NCBI GenBank assembly: GCA_963833495.1
Contig: CAWHYJ010000011.1
Span: 186,001 to 250,000, forward strand
DNA length: 64,000 bases
Source of the DNA: Fodinibacter sp963833495
GTDB lineage: Bacteria > Actinomycetota > Actinomycetes > Actinomycetales > Dermatophilaceae
Direction of reading: 5' to 3'
The position numbers and the translations under genes were made by a program. Below are positions 7,919-16,473 of the stretch, piece by piece. Under the pieces are notes generated by a model. That model was not told the origin of the DNA. It worked only from the letters and a program-made list of their open reading frames with translations, and searched no databases. The stretch's first letter is position 1. The number at the start of each line of letters is the position of its first letter.

Positions 7919-8623
7919 GTGCAACCACTACCGGAGACGGCCGCCGCCCTGGCCGCCCTCGCCGTCGCGACCGACGACAGCGACGACGCACTGGTCGAGG
8001 AGTTCGACCATGCGGCGGCGACGACCCGGCGGATCGCTCCCGAGTGCGTGGGGCTCACGCTGACCTTCGTGCAGGACGGGGTCTCGTTCACCTGGGTGGC
8101 GACCGACCTCGACTCCGCGGCACTGGACGCCATCCAGTACCTCGAGGGCGGTCCCTGCGTGGCTGCGGTGGAGCAGGGCTCCATGGTCACCGACTCGGAT
8201 GACGACCCGGTCGACGAGCGCGCGTGGCACGCCTTCGCCCAGGCCAGTGCCCGGGCCGGGGTGTCGAGCACCCTGTCGATCCCCCTGATGTCCTCGGACC
8301 GGGTCTACGGGGGGCTCAACCTCTACGGCAGCACCCCCAGCGCCTTCGACGGGCACCACGAGGAGCTCGCGGCCCTCTACGGCGGGTGGGCCGGCGGTGC
8401 GGTGACGAACGCCGACCTCACCTTCACCACGCTGGCCAGGGCGAGGACCGCCCCGCGGGTGCTGGCAGACGCCACGAGCAGCAACGTCGCGGTCGGCCTG
8501 CTCATGGCTGCCCACGAGGTGCCCGAGGCGACGGCTCGTCACCTGCTGAACGAGGCGGCTGCCCGGGCCGGGGTCTCCGTGGGCCGGGTGGCCGACATCC
8601 TGCTCGACACGCGGCTGCTCTAG
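7919..8623 (+). CDS. GAF-ANTAR regulator
   Basis: The 234-residue protein starts at GTG 7919 behind a perfect AGGAGG (7908-7913). It has a GAF-like sensor domain (about residues 25-165) containing the GGPCVAAVEQG turn found in actinobacterial GAF-ANTAR proteins. A C-terminal ANTAR-like domain (about 175-234, SSNVAVGLLMAAHEVPEATA) follows. It differs from the two neighbouring GAF-ANTAR proteins in having a shorter ANTAR and no tail. The gene is convergent with the next GAF-ANTAR gene and their stop codons overlap at 8620-8623, with no room for a terminator. It is probably controlled by the SigB-like promoter at 7826. Confidence 0.82.
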   Translation: MQPLPETAAALAALAVATDDSDDALVEEFDHAAATTRRIAPECVGLTLTFVQDGVSFTWVATDLDSAALDAIQYLEGGPCVAAVEQGSMVTDSDDDPVDERAWHAFAQASARAGVSSTLSIPLMSSDRVYGGLNLYGSTPSAFDGHHEELAALYGGWAGGAVTNADLTFTTLARARTAPRVLADATSSNVAVGLLMAAHEVPEATARHLLNEAAARAGVSVGRVADILLDTRLL

Positions 8624-9453
8624 CCCGCCGACGGCTCCTGGCCTGCGGCCGGCTGGTTCGGGGCCGGTGCGCCCGACCGGGTTCCACGACCTCGTCGCGG
8701 GCGGCCGAGGGGGGACTCGAGCAGGCCGACGTCACCGGTCTCGGCCACGGTGGCGGCGACCTCGGCGACGGCCAGCCCCTTCTGCTGGCCGGCCAGGCGC
8801 AGCAGGGCGAACGCCTGCTCACGGGTGAGGCGGTGCCGGTACATCAGCACGCCCATGGCCACCCCGACCTCGCGGTTGGTCTGGAGGGACCCGGCGAGGT
8901 CTGCCGCCACGTCGCGCGCCATCACCGCCGACAGCAACAACGACCCGTGCGTGGCGAGCACCACCCCGAGGTGCAGCGACTGCTCGTCGAACGCCTCGAC
9001 CTCGGTGGAGTAGACGTTGAGGCTGGCGATGGCGGCCTGCTCGACCTCGAGCAGCAGCCGGTAGGCGAGCACGCTGCGCACCCCGAGGTCGGCGGCCACC
9101 CGCGGCCCCCACTCCCCCCAGCGGGTGTCCGTGGCGACGTCCCCACTGAGGTTGGCCGTGTCCTCGAGCACCGCGTCGACGCACGGGCCGCGCCCCAGCT
9201 CGTACTGCAGGGAGTCGGCGCGCAGAGCCAGGTCGTGCGTCGACGCCCGGGTGTCGAACTGGCCGCGCGACAGCACCGTCAGGCTCACGGCCACGGCACC
9301 GGGGATGGCCTCCAGGGTGGCCAGGGTGAGTCGGTCCAGCGGCTCCCCGCCCAGGTCGTCGACCCGGCGCGTCACCGCGTCCAGGGCGTCGGCGAGGTCG
9401 CGCAGCTCCAGTGACCGACCTTCGACAGCATCTGCGGGCGACTGACCCGTCAT
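8620..9453 (-). CDS. GAF-ANTAR regulator with basic C-terminal tail
   Basis: The 277-residue protein has a GAF domain (about residues 35-175) and an ANTAR domain (about 185-245; core NREVGVAMGVLMYRHRLT). A basic, proline-rich tail from about residue 250 is absent from its paralogue at 5916-6695. The two share the SLQTNREVGVAMG/GLESNREIGVAMG block and were probably formed by duplication. The SigB-like promoter at 9488-9513 directly precedes it, and a CCAGGAGGG ribosome-binding site precedes the ATG. It is divergent from the sigma-factor gene at 9684. As with its paralogues, the target RNA is not evident in this window. Confidence 0.85.
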   Translation of the reverse strand: MTGQSPADAVEGRSLELRDLADALDAVTRRVDDLGGEPLDRLTLATLEAIPGAVAVSLTVLSRGQFDTRASTHDLALRADSLQYELGRGPCVDAVLEDTANLSGDVATDTRWGEWGPRVAADLGVRSVLAYRLLLEVEQAAIASLNVYSTEVEAFDEQSLHLGVVLATHGSLLLSAVMARDVAADLAGSLQTNREVGVAMGVLMYRHRLTREQAFALLRLAGQQKGLAVAEVAATVAETGDVGLLESPLGRPRRGRGTRSGAPAPNQPAAGQEPSAG

Positions 9454-9487
9454 GGCGATCCCTCCTGGTTCTGCACCGTCTCGGGCG

Positions 9488-9513
9488 GTACCCCGTACCC
9501 GTGCACCCGAAAC
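9488..9513 (-). promoter_or_regulatory. SigB/F-type promoter for the 9453 GAF-ANTAR gene
   Basis: On the minus strand the element reads GTTT, 16 bases, GGGTAC, a complete match to the SigB/SigF consensus. The -10 lies 34 bases upstream of the ATG at 9453. The spacer contains a second GGGTAC, but only the distal one is correctly spaced from GTTT. Confidence 0.78.
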
Positions 9514-9683
9514 GCCCGCCCCAGCACGTCCCGAGTGCCGGAGAAGTTCATGTGCTCCTTAGACCCTATGGGCGTCGTCCCCGTGGCACGTTGTAGACCT
9601 CCCCGGTTGATCCAACCAGTCGTCTTCCTCGGGACACTTTGGTCCAACAGCGGTGCCATCCCTCTCCAGCAAGGACGAGCTTC

Positions 9684-10508
9684 ATGGCACCCTCGACCAT
9701 TTCCCCCACCCACGACGCCCACAGGGCATCCCAGGCTGATCTAGACATCGAGGTCGACACCCTCGCGGCTGAGCTGGCCGAGGAGACCGACCCCGCCCGT
9801 CGGGCCCAGCTCGTCGAGCAGATCGTGATCCAGATGCTCCCCCTCGCCGACGGCCTGGCGATGCGGTACAGCGGCCGCGGCGTCGAGACCGACGACCTGC
9901 TCCAGGTGGCCCGCACCGCGCTGGTCAAGGCGGTGGACCGCTACCGGCCCGGCGCCGGCCCCGGCTTCGCGGCCTTCGCGCACCCCACCATCTCCGGCGA
10001 GCTCAAGCGCTGGTTCCGTGACCACGGCTGGGCCGTGCGCCCGCCCCGTCGCATCCAGGAGCTGCGCGCCGGGCTGGTCGTCGAGGAGGAGCGCCTGCGG
10101 CACGCGCTCAACCGCGACCCCCGCGACACCGAGCTCGCCAGCGTGCTGGGGGTCACGGTCGACGAGGTCGACGAGGCCCGCGGGGTCTCCGCCGGCTACC
10201 ACGCCGTCTCCCTCGACGCGCCGACCTCGGCCGGCACCAACCTGGCCGACCACCTGCTGGTCACCTCCAGCCACGCGGGCACCATCGAGGTGCGCGACGC
10301 CCTGCGGCAGGCCGTGGCCGGCCTCACCGAGCGCCAGCGCCTGGTGCTGCGGCTGCGCTATGTCGACGAGCTGACCCAGGGCGAGATCGGGGAGCACATC
10401 GGGGTCAGCCAGATGCAGGTGTCCCGCATCCTGCGCGGCATCGTCGAGCGCCTGCGGTGCGAGCTGCTGGCCGACGACGAGCGCCAGGCGCACGACTCCG
10501 CCGCCTGA
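9684..10508 (+). CDS. SigB/SigF/SigG-subfamily RNA polymerase sigma factor
   Basis: The 274-residue sigma-70-type factor contains region 2 (LADGLAMRYSGRGVETDDL, then LQVARTALVKAVDRY, about residues 53-90), region 3 (PRRIQELRAGLVVEEERL) and a region 4 helix-turn-helix (LTQGEIGEHIGVSQMQVSRI, about 231-250). The lack of a region 1 and the length match the stress-response SigB/F/G subfamily of actinobacteria. ATG 9684 follows AAGGACGAG. No anti-sigma (RsbW-like) gene is adjacent, so control probably acts elsewhere. This is the natural candidate to read the GTTT/GTGT-N16-GGGTA promoters at 5.8, 7.8, 9.5, 22.8 and 23.5 kb; that pairing is inference. Confidence 0.92.
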   Translation: MAPSTISPTHDAHRASQADLDIEVDTLAAELAEETDPARRAQLVEQIVIQMLPLADGLAMRYSGRGVETDDLLQVARTALVKAVDRYRPGAGPGFAAFAHPTISGELKRWFRDHGWAVRPPRRIQELRAGLVVEEERLRHALNRDPRDTELASVLGVTVDEVDEARGVSAGYHAVSLDAPTSAGTNLADHLLVTSSHAGTIEVRDALRQAVAGLTERQRLVLRLRYVDELTQGEIGEHIGVSQMQVSRILRGIVERLRCELLADDERQAHDSAA

Positions 10509-10633
10509 GGTCGCGAGCACCTCGCCCCGCGAACGCCTGAGGCAGGGTGGGCTTCCGATCCGGGGCGGTGGGTACCTAGCCTCATGCCCACTGCTCGGAC
10601 GACCTCCGGTGGGGGCCGACCGAGGGAGCGACC

Positions 10634-11285
10634 ATGAGGAAGACCTCGGGGGTGGCGGTGCTGCTGCCCGTCGCGCTGGTTGCGGGGTGCGCAGGAGTCG
10701 GCGGGTCCGACAGCGGCGGCGGGGGGAACGGGGGCTCCGGCGTCTCCAGGTCGTCCAGCTGGTCGGGCACCCCCAGCGGCACGCTCACCACGATGGGCTT
10801 CGGCGGCGAGGACGAGGTCGGCACCTCGCGCGTCGCCGCGTTCAACGCGGCTGCGCCCGACGTGGAGCCTGAAGCTGCAGTCCGCCCGGTTCACCGACCG
10901 CCAGGGCCAGCCGATGAGCCTGCTCGGCGGCTCGGCCTGGGCCATCCCCAAGGGCGCCAAGAACCCGGTGGGCCTGCGCCTGGGCGAGGACGATGACCTC
11001 GGCCGACACCTGGATGAGGCGGCGGAGGCGCGCGAGCAGAAGGTGATGCAGGACAAGTCCTTCCTCACCGGGCTGTTCACCGCCAACAAGGTGCCGCTGT
11101 GGGCCCAGAACCTCTTCGGCTCGGCCTTCTACCTCTTCCTGCTGCGGCAGTTCTTCCTCGGCATCCCGCGCGAGCTGTTCGAGGCGGCACGGGTCGACGG
11201 CGCGTCGTACCTGCGGATGTTCATCTTCGCCTTCACCCGGCGGTACGTGCTCGACGGCATCGCCACGAGCGCCAAGCAGGGCTGA
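10634..11285 (+). pseudogene. Collapsed carbohydrate ABC transporter locus (binding protein plus permease remnants)
   Basis: The first frame gives a lipoprotein start (MRKTSGVAVLLPVALVAGCA) with a Ser/Gly linker and the first strand of a sugar-binding protein (TLTTMGFGGEDEVGT). Around 10855 this frame ends in noise and a second frame carries a later binding-protein segment (GQPMSLLGGSAWAIPKGAKN). That frame runs directly into a MalG-type permease segment (FGSAFYLFLLRQFFLGIPRE, then LFEAARVDGASYLRMF) and the usual permease C-terminus (RRYVLDGIATSAKQG). At least two internal deletions and one frameshift have fused three genes. The final TGA is the original end of the second permease. The locus cannot make a working transporter. 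Confidence 0.78.
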
Positions 11286-11350
11286 GCCGCTGCCCTGAGG
11301 GTCGCGACGAGCGCTGGAGGCATGCTCGGAGGTCTGGCTTTCGGGCTTGT

Positions 11351-11372
11351 CTCGACCGTTCGATCGGTCGAG
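11351..11372. terminator. Hairpin between the ABC remnant and the HNH gene
   Basis: The perfect 8-bp arms CTCGACCG (11351-11358) and CGGTCGAG (11365-11372) flank a 6-base loop. The hairpin lies between convergent units, where a bidirectional terminator is expected. Confidence 0.45.
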
Positions 11373-11438
11373 GTGGGAATCAGCCGCCACAGAGGGTCCC
11401 GGAGATGACCCGCGCGGAGGTTTAGGCGTGGTGTCGGG

Positions 11439-13349
11439 TCAGAAGGGCGGTTCGTCCGGCCATTGCGCGCGAGACTTCGTTGGGGCGTGACCGGCCCGCA
11501 GCTCGGCGGCCGAGGTGCAGCGGCGGTGGGTGGGGTGGGTTCGCAGGGCGACGTCCATCGGGTGCACAAGGTGCTCGAGCCGGAAGGTCAGGTGGTGCTC
11601 GAGGGCGCTCCACACGGAGCGGGCCACCGGAGCGGCCGGCGTTGCCACGAGGCCTGCGGCGGTCGCACCTGTCGGGTCGGCCGGGTCGGCTGGGAGTACC
11701 AGGGTGTGCAGGGCGTCGAGCGGTGCAGTGGTGCGGACACGTCCGGTGGGGTCGGTCCAGGTGGCGGCACCGTCTGGTGCCAGGCGCAGTTTCCAGCCGG
11801 GGCGTTGCTTGATGCGGTGGTGTCGTCGGCAGAGGGTGAGGAGGTTGGTGGCGCTGGTGGGTCCGACCGGCCAGGGCCGTACGTGGTCGAGGTCGCAGAA
11901 CCGCGCGGCGACGCAGCAGCCGGGGAACCGGCACCGGCCGTCGCGGGCCTTGACCAGGGCGGTCAGCTCGGCGCTGGGCCGGTAGGCAACGGTGGCGAGG
12001 TCGCCGCGAGGGTCGAGCCGGGCGCCGGTGAGCGGATCGCAGGGAACGAAGGCCGGTGCGTTCTTCGGGCGGCCGCGGCGCGGTTGCGGGGGTCGCTTCC
12101 GCAGGTGGTCGCGCAGCCAGGAGCGGCGCACGAGCAACGACTCGGACGGTCGGCTGCCCTGTACCTCGATCAAGTCGTCGCCACACCCGGCTGGCGCCGG
12201 CGGGTAAAGGGCCGGCACGCCGCCGACCCCGGCATCGGCCGGAGCCTGGACGCCTCCAGTACCGGCCTCTCCGGGCACCGCGGCCGTGGTCTCCTGGGCC
12301 ACGCCGTCGGCCTCGGTCGACGGCGACCGGTCGAAGTTGGGTGCGGGCTCGCCGGCGTGCATGGCCGCGGGCGACTGAGGGTGGTCACCCTCCGCTGTGC
12401 CTACCGCCTCGGTGACGTCGGGAGCATCAGGCGCAGGCTGGCTGTCGGCTGGCACCGTGAGCACGATCTGGACGTCGACGGTCGCGTTGCCGGTGACGAG
12501 GTCGGTGAGCGCTTTGCCGCGGGCCTGTTCGATGTTCGAGCAGGTGCCGGCAGTGACGAGGTCGTGCGCGAGCCCGTCGATCGCGGCCCACGCGCTCGCG
12601 GCATCCTCGCTCGGGAAGGTGCCGTGCCACTCGTCGACCCCGGGCTCGCAGGCCCAGCGGCGCAACCCCGTCGAGGCGCGGGCCCGTTGGGCGCGCTGAC
12701 GCAGCAGGTCGGGCGAGATGCGCTCGATGAGCCGCCGGGTGCGCTGCCGCAGCGTAGTGGAGTCATCGCCGGGCCGGGGGGCCAGGGCTGTGACCACCGC
12801 CTCAGCGACGTCGGCAGGCGCCAGCTCGAGCTCGAAGGCGACCACGCCGGCGCGGTAGCCGTCGAGCCTGCCCTCGGCCATCGCGGTGTGCAGGCCGGTC
12901 AAGCCGCTGAGCTCGGGAAGGTCGCGCTGCTCGGCCGGCACCGGCGCGCGGTTGCTGGCCAGACGGACAGCAAGCTCGAGCCGCCGCTGGGCCTGCGCGT
13001 GCGATGCGCCGATCAGTGGAGCCGAGAGGTCGGCGGCGTCGAGCGTGATGTGGCCCGGAGCGTGCACCGTCTCGCCGAGCGCACCGTCCTCGCACCAGTC
13101 GCTTTCGCGTCGGGCCGCCTCGGCGAGGGCAGTGTCCTGGACGGCGACCAGGGTGTTGATGAGTGACTGGCAGGTGCCGGCGAGGCCGAGCCACTCCCCA
13201 CGGTCGGACGGGCCACCGCACTCGGTGAGCGCCGTTGCGACCGTCGCTGCACCGCTCAGCACCGACTCGTGGATGGCAGCGGCTGTGGGGCGCGAAGACG
13301 TGGCGGGAACGGCAGCCAGCGACGTGTTGCGGTGCAGCGTTGCCGTCAT
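11439..13349 (-). CDS. DUF222 / HNH endonuclease-signature protein
   Basis: The 636-residue protein has an N-terminal DUF222 helical domain (about residues 30-290), a long Ala/Pro/Glu-rich low-complexity linker (about 310-395) and a C-terminal HNH nuclease motif. In that motif CRFPGC, CDLDHVRPWPVG, NLLTLCRRHHRIK carry the zinc cysteines and the metal-binding histidines (about 495-545). Proteins of this architecture (13E12-repeat relatives) occur in many copies in actinobacterial genomes and are thought to be mobile or selfish nucleases. The biological role is unresolved. All HNH residues look intact. A sigma-A-type promoter lies 24 bases upstream of the ATG. Confidence 0.88.
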   Translation of the reverse strand: MTATLHRNTSLAAVPATSSRPTAAAIHESVLSGAATVATALTECGGPSDRGEWLGLAGTCQSLINTLVAVQDTALAEAARRESDWCEDGALGETVHAPGHITLDAADLSAPLIGASHAQAQRRLELAVRLASNRAPVPAEQRDLPELSGLTGLHTAMAEGRLDGYRAGVVAFELELAPADVAEAVVTALAPRPGDDSTTLRQRTRRLIERISPDLLRQRAQRARASTGLRRWACEPGVDEWHGTFPSEDAASAWAAIDGLAHDLVTAGTCSNIEQARGKALTDLVTGNATVDVQIVLTVPADSQPAPDAPDVTEAVGTAEGDHPQSPAAMHAGEPAPNFDRSPSTEADGVAQETTAAVPGEAGTGGVQAPADAGVGGVPALYPPAPAGCGDDLIEVQGSRPSESLLVRRSWLRDHLRKRPPQPRRGRPKNAPAFVPCDPLTGARLDPRGDLATVAYRPSAELTALVKARDGRCRFPGCCVAARFCDLDHVRPWPVGPTSATNLLTLCRRHHRIKQRPGWKLRLAPDGAATWTDPTGRVRTTAPLDALHTLVLPADPADPTGATAAGLVATPAAPVARSVWSALEHHLTFRLEHLVHPMDVALRTHPTHRRCTSAAELRAGHAPTKSRAQWPDEPPF

Positions 13350-13372
13350 GTCTCTCCCTTCCCCGTACCACT

Positions 13373-13401
13373 ATCCTACCGATCCAGAGCGAATCGAACA
13401 A
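13373..13401 (-). promoter_or_regulatory. Sigma-A-type promoter for the HNH gene
   Basis: On the minus strand the sequence reads TTGTTC, a 17-base spacer, then TAGGAT. The -10 ends 24 bases before the ATG at 13349. It is among the best vegetative-type promoters in the window. Confidence 0.6.
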
Positions 13402-13587
13402 GTGTTTTATGACCTGAGTCCGCTTGCAGCAGAATGACTTTGGACGGACCAGGGCGACGTGCTCAGGGTTGCTGATGCTCAGTCACCACGTTGGTGGAAG
13501 CCCGGCCGAGACTCTGCCGACCCAGGCGGAAACGGCGACATCGCGGCCACCCGGGAGGGTGACCATCGACGAAAGGACGGCTTCCGC

Positions 13588-14493
13588 TCAGCCGTCGGTG
13601 ACGCCGAGCTCGACCTCGGCCAGGGCGGCCGGCAGTCCCCGCACGACCTCCCGGGCCAGGAAGCCGGTGCGGCCCACCTCGGCGGTGAGCCGCTCGCCGG
13701 CCCGGCCGTGCACGTAGGAACCCCAGGCCGCGGCCCGCGTCGGCGACAGGCCCCGGGCCAGCAGCCCGGCCACGGCGCCGGCCTTGACGTCACCCGACCC
13801 GGCCACCGCGGCCCCGGGGGCGCCGACGTCGAGGCGCCAGGCCTCCCCCGACGGCTCGCAGACGAACGAGCTGTCACTGCCGGACAGCACCGTGGCGCCG
13901 AGCCGGCTCGCGGCCCGCCGGGTGGCCGCCAGCATGTCGCCGTCCACCTGCTCCTCGTCCTCCTGCAGCACCTGGGCGAGCTCGCCGGCGTTGGGGGTCA
14001 GCAGCGCACGGTCGGCGAGGTGACGCACGCCGTCGGGGTGCGCGGTGAGGTAGGCGGTGCCCAGCGCGTCGACGACCAGGGCCGACGACAGCTGCGGCAC
14101 GACCGCCTCGAGAAGCTCGCGCGCGGCATCCGGCGTCCCGATGCCTGGGCCGGCCAGCACCGTGTCCGCCTGATCTGCCAGCTCGAGCACGCGGTCTGCC
14201 GCGGCGCGGACCAGCTCGCCGTCGTCGTCCTCGGCAAGGCCGACGAGGAAGCACTCGGGCAGGGCGACCCCCAGCAGGGTCGCCGTGGATGCCGTGGTGG
14301 CCACCTGCACCTTTCCCGCGCCCACGCGCAGCGCCGCCTCGGCAGCGAGGAGCACCGCGCCCGGGGTCTGGCGGCTGCCGCCGATGATGAGCAGCCGACC
14401 CTTCTCGTTCTTGTTGCCGCCCGGCGACGGCAGCGGCCGGCTGCGCAGCAGGGCGGGGGTGACCACGACCGCCGGGTCGCGCTCGTCACTCAT
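13588..14493 (-). CDS. nnrD: ADP/ATP-dependent (S)-NAD(P)H-hydrate dehydratase
   Basis: The 301-residue protein belongs to the YjeF C-terminal (carbohydrate kinase-like) family that repairs hydrated NAD(P)H by ADP-dependent dehydration. Visible motifs are KGRLLIIGGSRQTPGA (residues 31-46), LAGPGIG (about 112-118), LLTPNAGELA (about 162-171) and the nucleotide-binding GSGDVKAG (about 232-239). The latter replaces the usual GTGDVLAG; the catalytic Asp is retained. There is no N-terminal epimerase domain, so the epimerase must be encoded elsewhere. The ATG overlaps the stop of the histidine phosphatase gene by 4 bases (14490-14493). Confidence 0.9.
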   Translation of the reverse strand: MSDERDPAVVVTPALLRSRPLPSPGGNKNEKGRLLIIGGSRQTPGAVLLAAEAALRVGAGKVQVATTASTATLLGVALPECFLVGLAEDDDGELVRAAADRVLELADQADTVLAGPGIGTPDAARELLEAVVPQLSSALVVDALGTAYLTAHPDGVRHLADRALLTPNAGELAQVLQEDEEQVDGDMLAATRRAASRLGATVLSGSDSSFVCEPSGEAWRLDVGAPGAAVAGSGDVKAGAVAGLLARGLSPTRAAAWGSYVHGRAGERLTAEVGRTGFLAREVVRGLPAALAEVELGVTDG

Positions 14494-15281
14494 GACCGGT
14501 CACCCGCCGTCGCGGCCTGGCCCAGCCCGTGCGGCTCCTCGTGGGTCGGCTCCGCGTCCGACGCCTCGAGGTGCTCGACGTCGCCGTAGCCGACCAGCCG
14601 CAGCCCGCCGGCATCCGTTGCCTGGTACCGGGTCAGCGAGCAGTTGGCGAGCGGGGTGCTGCCGTCGATGTCGAGCAGCTCCTCCTCGGTGAGCGACTCC
14701 AGGAGGTAGCGGAACGCCATGATCACGGCCTGGTGGGTGAAGACCCACACCCGTCGCCCCGCGTGGGTCCGGTCGAGGTCGCCGAGCACCCCGCGCACGC
14801 GGAGCACCACGTCGGTCCAGCTCTCGCCACCCGGCGGTCGGTAGTAGAACTTCCCCATCAGCTCGCGGCGCTTCGCCTCCTCGGGGTAGGTGTCGCGGAT
14901 GCCCTGCCCCGTCAGGCCGTCGAAGAGCCCGAGGTCACGCTCGCGCAGCCGCTCGTCGAGCACCGGGTGCGGGGCCGACGGGCAGGCTCGCAGGGCGTGC
15001 TCCATGGTGCTCGCGGCACGCACGTACGGCGAGCCGAGCACCACCTCGGGCCGCGCGTCATCCGGAAGCCCGGCCAGGTGGCGCCCGAGCGCATCCGCCT
15101 GTGCCACACCGTTGTCGGACAACGGCGTGTCAGGGTCGCGGAAGTCGAGCTCGAGCCGGGCCAACCCCTTCTCACCGGCCGCCTCCGCCGCGAGGTTGCC
15201 CACGCTCTCCCCGTGCCGCACGATGACGAGCTCGGCGACCCGCACCGGCATCCCGCTCGTCTCGTGACCGTTGTCGCCCAT
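14490..15281 (-). CDS. Histidine phosphatase (phosphoglycerate mutase) family protein
   Basis: The 263-residue protein has the family phosphohistidine motif VIVRHGESVGN (about residues 19-29) and a second catalytic His in VWVFTHQAVIMAFR (about 188-201). It also has the Glu-bearing loop RERDLGLFDGLTGQ. Substrates of this superfamily range from phosphoglycerate to phosphorylated proteins and small metabolites; nothing here narrows it. ATG 15281 was chosen because AGAGGAGG precedes it. It is the first gene of a two-gene operon with nnrD, so a link to metabolite repair is possible but unproven. Confidence 0.88.
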   Translation of the reverse strand: MGDNGHETSGMPVRVAELVIVRHGESVGNLAAEAAGEKGLARLELDFRDPDTPLSDNGVAQADALGRHLAGLPDDARPEVVLGSPYVRAASTMEHALRACPSAPHPVLDERLRERDLGLFDGLTGQGIRDTYPEEAKRRELMGKFYYRPPGGESWTDVVLRVRGVLGDLDRTHAGRRVWVFTHQAVIMAFRYLLESLTEEELLDIDGSTPLANCSLTRYQATDAGGLRLVGYGDVEHLEASDAEPTHEEPHGLGQAATAGDRS

Positions 15282-15417
15282 GTCAACGCCTCCTCTGTTC
15301 GCCCCCACGACTGCGGACGACCCTACGTGCGGCGCACGCCACCCCGGGCCTTCGACAGCACAGTTTCCGCGTGCACCGGACGGCGATGGAACGGCACCGA
15401 GCGGGTAGAACGACGTC

Positions 15418-16473
15418 GTGACATCCGCCCGCACCCCCTGGTGCTTCGCCGAGTGGGGCGACTCCGTCCTCGCCGACGACGCGCGGGCGGTCGCCGCCGA
15501 CGTCGAGGGGTCACTCGCACTCGCCCGGAGCCACGAGCAGGTCGCCCGCTCCATGGGTCGTGACACCTGGCGCGTGCTGTCCTTGCTGGCCACGCTGGGC
15601 AGCGTCGACCTCACCACGGCGCGCACCGCCGAGCCGCACTGGGATGCCGTGGCCATCCTCGAGCAGGCCGCCGTCCCCGCGCCCGAGGGCGCCACCTGGG
15701 GTGTCTACGCCGCTTCTCCCCCGGGCACGCGCCTGTCGGCCGGTCGTGACGAGGGGGGCCTCTGGCGGCTCTCCGGCGCCAAGCCGTGGTGCTCACTGGC
15801 CGACCGGGTCTCGCACGCCCTGGTCACGGCCGACCCCGACGACGGGCCGGCCGGCCTGTTCGCCGTCGACCTGCGCGAGGACGGGGTGTCGGTCGACCCC
15901 GGCGCGTGGGTGCCGCGTGGGCTGCGCGAGGTCACCACGAGCACGGTGACCTTCGACGCCGCACCCGCGAGCCCCGTGGGCGGGCCCGGCTGGTACCTCG
16001 ACCGGCCGGGGTTCGCCTGGGGCGGCATCGGGGTGGCCGCCGTCTGGTTCGGCGGCGCCGCAGCGCTGGCCGGCGCCCTCTGGGCGACCGCGGGCACCCG
16101 GCCGCCCGACCAGGTCGCGCTGATGCACCTCGGAGCGTGCGACGTCTCACTGCATGCCACCCTGCTGGCCCTGCGCGACGCGGCCGGGGCGATCGACGCC
16201 GGGCGGGCCGGCGGTGCCGCAGGTCGCCTCCTCGCGGGCCGGGTGCGCGCGCAGGCGGCGGCGTGCGCCGAGCAGGTGCTCACCACGGTGGGGCACGCGC
16301 TCGGGCCCGCACCGCTCGCGATGGATGCCGTGCACGCCGCCCGCGTCGCCGACCTCACCCTCTACGTGCGCCAGCACCACGCCGAGCGGGACCTCGCAGC
16401 GCTCGGCCGGCTCGTGGCCCCCGACCTCGACCGACCCGACCACCGCGCAGCCGGCGGCGGAGCCACCGCGTGA
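15418..16473 (+). CDS. Acyl-CoA dehydrogenase-like protein
   Basis: The 351-residue protein resembles acyl-CoA dehydrogenases in its middle beta domain (LSGAKPWCSLADRVSHALVT, about residues 120-140) and the C-terminal four-helix bundle. The conserved catalytic Glu region is poorly recognisable. The N-terminal helical part is short. It opens a coupled trio: its stop overlaps the GTG of the PIG-L/methyltransferase fusion, which in turn overlaps the glycosyltransferase. FAD-dependent oxidation of an acyl or modified-sugar intermediate is possible. The gene starts at GTG 15418, divergent from the phosphatase operon across a 136-base region. Confidence 0.75.
   Translation: MTSARTPWCFAEWGDSVLADDARAVAADVEGSLALARSHEQVARSMGRDTWRVLSLLATLGSVDLTTARTAEPHWDAVAILEQAAVPAPEGATWGVYAASPPGTRLSAGRDEGGLWRLSGAKPWCSLADRVSHALVTADPDDGPAGLFAVDLREDGVSVDPGAWVPRGLREVTTSTVTFDAAPASPVGGPGWYLDRPGFAWGGIGVAAVWFGGAAALAGALWATAGTRPPDQVALMHLGACDVSLHATLLALRDAAGAIDAGRAGGAAGRLLAGRVRAQAAACAEQVLTTVGHALGPAPLAMDAVHAARVADLTLYVRQHHAERDLAALGRLVAPDLDRPDHRAAGGGATA

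Noticed and set aside
9450..9722. 90-codon minus-strand frame overlapping the start of the sigma factor gene
   Set aside because: It covers the promoter region between two divergent genes, lacks a ribosome-binding site and has no gene-like composition.
10547..10575. GTGG ... GGGTAC upstream of the ABC transporter remnant
   Set aside because: The spacing is 19 bases and the -35 is poor.
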